Below, piece by piece: positions 61,121 to 64,000 of a DNA stretch of 64,000 bases. A program made the translations under genes and the position numbers. The stretch lies in assembly GCA_947359465.1 (NCBI GenBank), contig OX375876.1, positions 124,243,444 through 124,307,443 of the forward strand, written 5' to 3'. Source of the DNA: Metellina segmentata (taxonomy: Eukaryota > Arthropoda > Arachnida > Araneae > Tetragnathidae). The notes beneath the pieces were generated by a model. That model did not search any database, had not been told where the DNA came from, and saw only the letters and a program-made list of their open reading frames with translations. Within the stretch, counting starts at the first letter, position 1. The number at the start of each line of letters is the position of its first letter.

Positions 61121-64000
61121 TACTCTAATGTACTATTTATCTGCTAATTTACTAAATCTAAAATTAATACTAAATCTTACAAGATATATCAAATTGGAAA
61201 AAATGCATTGCACAAAAATAATTTTCAATTAACACATGCGTTCTTGTGTAAGTAGTTTTTTTTATCTACTGTCCTTATTACTCATCATCATAGTCTGTGT
61301 CACTATCACTTCTTTTTAATGCAAAATGTGTTCAAAAGTACTCTAATGTACTATTTATCTGCTAATTTACTAAATCTAAAATTAATACTAAATCTTACAA
61401 GATATATCAAATTGGAAAAAATGCATTGCACAAAAATAATTTTCAATTAACACATGCGTTCTTGTGTAAGTAGTTTTTTTTATCTACTGTCCTTATTACT
61501 CATCATCATAGTCTGTGTCACTATCACTTCTTTTTAATGCAAAATGTGTTCAAAAGTACTCTAATGTACTATTTATCTGCTAATTTACTAAATCTAAAAT
61601 TAATACTAAATCTTACAAGATATATCAAATTGGAAAAAATGCATTGCACAAAAATAATTTTCAATTAACACATGCGTTCTTGTGTAAGTAGTTTTTTTTA
61701 TCTACTGTCCTTATTACTCATCATCATAGTCTGTGTCACTATCACTTCTTTTTAATGCAAAATGTGTTCAAAAGTACTCTAATGTACTATTTATCTGCTA
61801 ATTTACTAAATCTAAAATTAATACTAAATCTTACAAGATATATCAAATTGGAAAAAATGCATTGCACAAAAATAATTTTCAATTAACACATGCGTTCTTG
61901 TGTAAGTAGTTTTTTTTATCTACTGTCCTTATTACTCATCATCATAGTCTGTGTCACTATCACTTCTTTTTAATGCAAAATGTGTTCAAAAGTACTCTAA
62001 TGTACTATTTATCTGCTAATTTACTAAATCTAAAATTAATACTAAATCTTACAAGATATATCAAATTGGAAAAAATGCATTGCACAAAAATAATTTTCAA
62101 TTAACACATGCGTTCTTGTGTAAGTAGTTTTTTTTATCTACTGTCCTTATTACTCATCATCATAGTCTGTGTCACTATCACTTCTTTTTAATGCAAAATG
62201 TGTTCAAAAGTACTCTAATGTACTATTTATCTGCTAATTTACTAAATCTAAAATTAATACTAAATCTTACAAGATATATCAAATTGGAAAAAATGCATTG
62301 CACAAAAATAATTTTCAATTAACACATGCGTTCTTGTGTAAGTAGTTTTTTTTATCTACTGTCCTTATTACTCATCATCATAGTCTGTGTCACTATCACT
62401 TCTTTTTAATGCAAAATGTGTTCAAAAGTACTCTAATGTACTATTTATCTGCTAATTTACTAAATCTAAAATTAATACTAAATCTTACAAGATATATCAA
62501 ATTGGAAAAAATGCATTGCACAAAAATAATTTTCAATTAACACATGCGTTCTTGTGTAAGTAGTTTTTTTTATCTACTGTCCTTATTACTCATCATCATA
62601 GTCTGTGTCACTATCACTTCTTTTTAATGCAAAATGTGTTCAAAAGTACTCTAATGTACTATTTATCTGCTAATTTACTAAATCTAAAATTAATACTAAA
62701 TCTTACAAGATATATCAAATTGGAAAAAATGCATTGCACAAAAATAATTTTCAATTAACACATGCGTTCTTGTGTAAGTAGTTTTTTTTATCTACTGTCC
62801 TTATTACTCATCATCATAGTCTGTGTCACTATCACTTCTTTTTAATGCAAAATGTGTTCAAAAGTACTCTAATGTACTATTTATCTGCTAATTTACTAAA
62901 TCTAAAATTAATACTAAATCTTACAAGATATATCAAATTGGAAAAAATGCATTGCACAAAAATAATTTTCAATTAACACATGCGTTCTTGTGTAAGTAGT
63001 TTTTTTTATCTACTGTCCTTATTACTCATCATCATAGTCTGTGTCACTATCACTTCTTTTTAATGCAAAATGTGTTCAAAAGTACTCTAATGTACTATTT
63101 ATCTGCTAATTTACTAAATCTAAAATTAATACTAAATCTTACAAGATATATCAAATTGGAAAAAATGCATTGCACAAAAATAATTTTCAATTAACACATG
63201 CGTTCTTGTGTAAGTAGTTTTTTTTATCTACTGTCCTTATTACTCATCATCATAGTCTGTGTCACTATCACTTCTTTTTAATGCAAAATGTGTTCAAAAG
63301 TACTCTAATGTACTATTTATCTGCTAATTTACTAAATCTAAAATTAATACTAAATCTTACAAGATATATCAAATTGGAAAAAATGCATTGCACAAAAATA
63401 ATTTTCAATTAACACATGCGTTCTTGTGTAAGTAGTTTTTTTTATCTACTGTCCTTATTACTCATCATCATAGTCTGTGTCACTATCACTTCTTTTTAAT
63501 GCAAAATGTGTTCAAAAGTACTCTAATGTACTATTTATCTGCTAATTTACTAAATCTAAAATTAATACTAAATCTTACAAGATATATCAAATTGGAAAAA
63601 ATGCATTGCACAAAAATAATTTTCAATTAACACATGCGTTCTTGTGTAAGTAGTTTTTTTTATCTACTGTCCTTATTACTCATCATCATAGTCTGTGTCA
63701 CTATCACTTCTTTTTAATGCAAAATGTGTTCAAAAGTACTCTAATGTACTATTTATCTGCTAATTTACTAAATCTAAAATTAATACTAAATCTTACAAGA
63801 TATATCAAATTGGAAAAAATGCATTGCACAAAAATAATTTTCAATTAACACATGCGTTCTTGTGTAAGTAGTTTTTTTTATCTACTGTCCTTATTACTCA
63901 TCATCATAGTCTGTGTCACTATCACTTCTTTTTAATGCAAAATGTGTTCAAAAGTACTCTAATGTACTATTTATCTGCTAATTTACTAAATCTAAAATTA
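61121..64000. repeat. 218-bp satellite, at least 13 copies
   Basis: The marker tactctaatgtactatttat starts at 61121, 61339, 61557, 61775 and every 218 bp to the end of the window (13.2 copies). I saw no differences between copies. On the minus strand each unit ends an open stretch with KRSDSDTDYDDE followed by two stops, the look of an acidic protein C terminus. Confidence 0.97.

Noticed and set aside
61121..64000. CRISPR array
   Set aside because: The 218-bp units are contiguous with no variable spacers; this is a satellite.

Overview
The window looks like a chromosomal segment from an arthropod nuclear genome, plausibly a spider or other arachnid. It is AT-rich, has long introns with GT/AG splice sites, and contains BEL/Pao, Ty3/Gypsy, Tc1/mariner, piggyBac, hAT, Tigger, Harbinger-like and MULE-like elements, tRNA-derived SINEs and satellite arrays. 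The arachnid assignment is inference from overall character; no species can be named from the sequence alone.

The only host gene recognised with confidence is the 3' part of a Rho guanine nucleotide exchange factor, ARHGEF17-like, on the minus strand. Five exons lie at 50642-50575, 46376-46228, 41727-41553, 30645-30475 and 22438-22185. They join in phase and encode the C-terminal beta-propeller-like region up to the stop. Upstream exons were not found and probably lie beyond 64000. Almost everything between 22 and 50 kb is intron packed with transposon insertions. A second possible host locus is a small secreted cysteine-rich peptide, or the last exon of one, at 17380-17652 (+).

Layout. 1-7368: head-to-tail array of a 1.93-kb repeat; three of the copies carry the same SINE insertion (12-bp target duplication) and a fourth is empty. 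7369-8177: diverged partial copy. 8974-9136: 163-bp hAT-type MITE. 11305-11624: SINE. 12974-15146: broken piggyBac transposase with one TIR end. 17.4 kb: cysteine-rich peptide. 18.7 kb: Helitron-like 3' end. 20631-22041: Tigger/pogo relic just past the ARHGEF17 stop. 23.1-23.65 kb: mariner relic. 23910-28710: very young, internally deleted Gypsy element inside a (TA)n tract, its 3' LTR split by a 985-bp Harbinger-like MITE. 29.15-30.37 kb: old copy of the 1.93-kb repeat. 31-35.7 kb: terminal-inverted-repeat and fold-back elements. 36.7-37.1 kb: Tc1 relic. 37471-38833: hAT-type element. 39.0-40.7 kb: RAG1/Transib-like transposase relic. 42646-44886: hAT element with a Tc1 element (43090-44068) nested inside. 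47-49.5 kb: minisatellite, related direct repeats and a SINE. 51.0-51.5 kb: mariner relic. 52598-52919: MULE-type MITE. 53762-59757: nearly complete, young BEL/Pao element. 61121-64000: 218-bp satellite running off the window.

No operon, phage, CRISPR or bacterial-type structure is present. The genes do not form a pathway: one conserved signalling gene is embedded in layered mobile DNA. Nested insertions, empty sites and target-site duplications allow a relative chronology. The RAG1-like relic and the cysteine-rich peptide are the least ordinary protein-coding signals.
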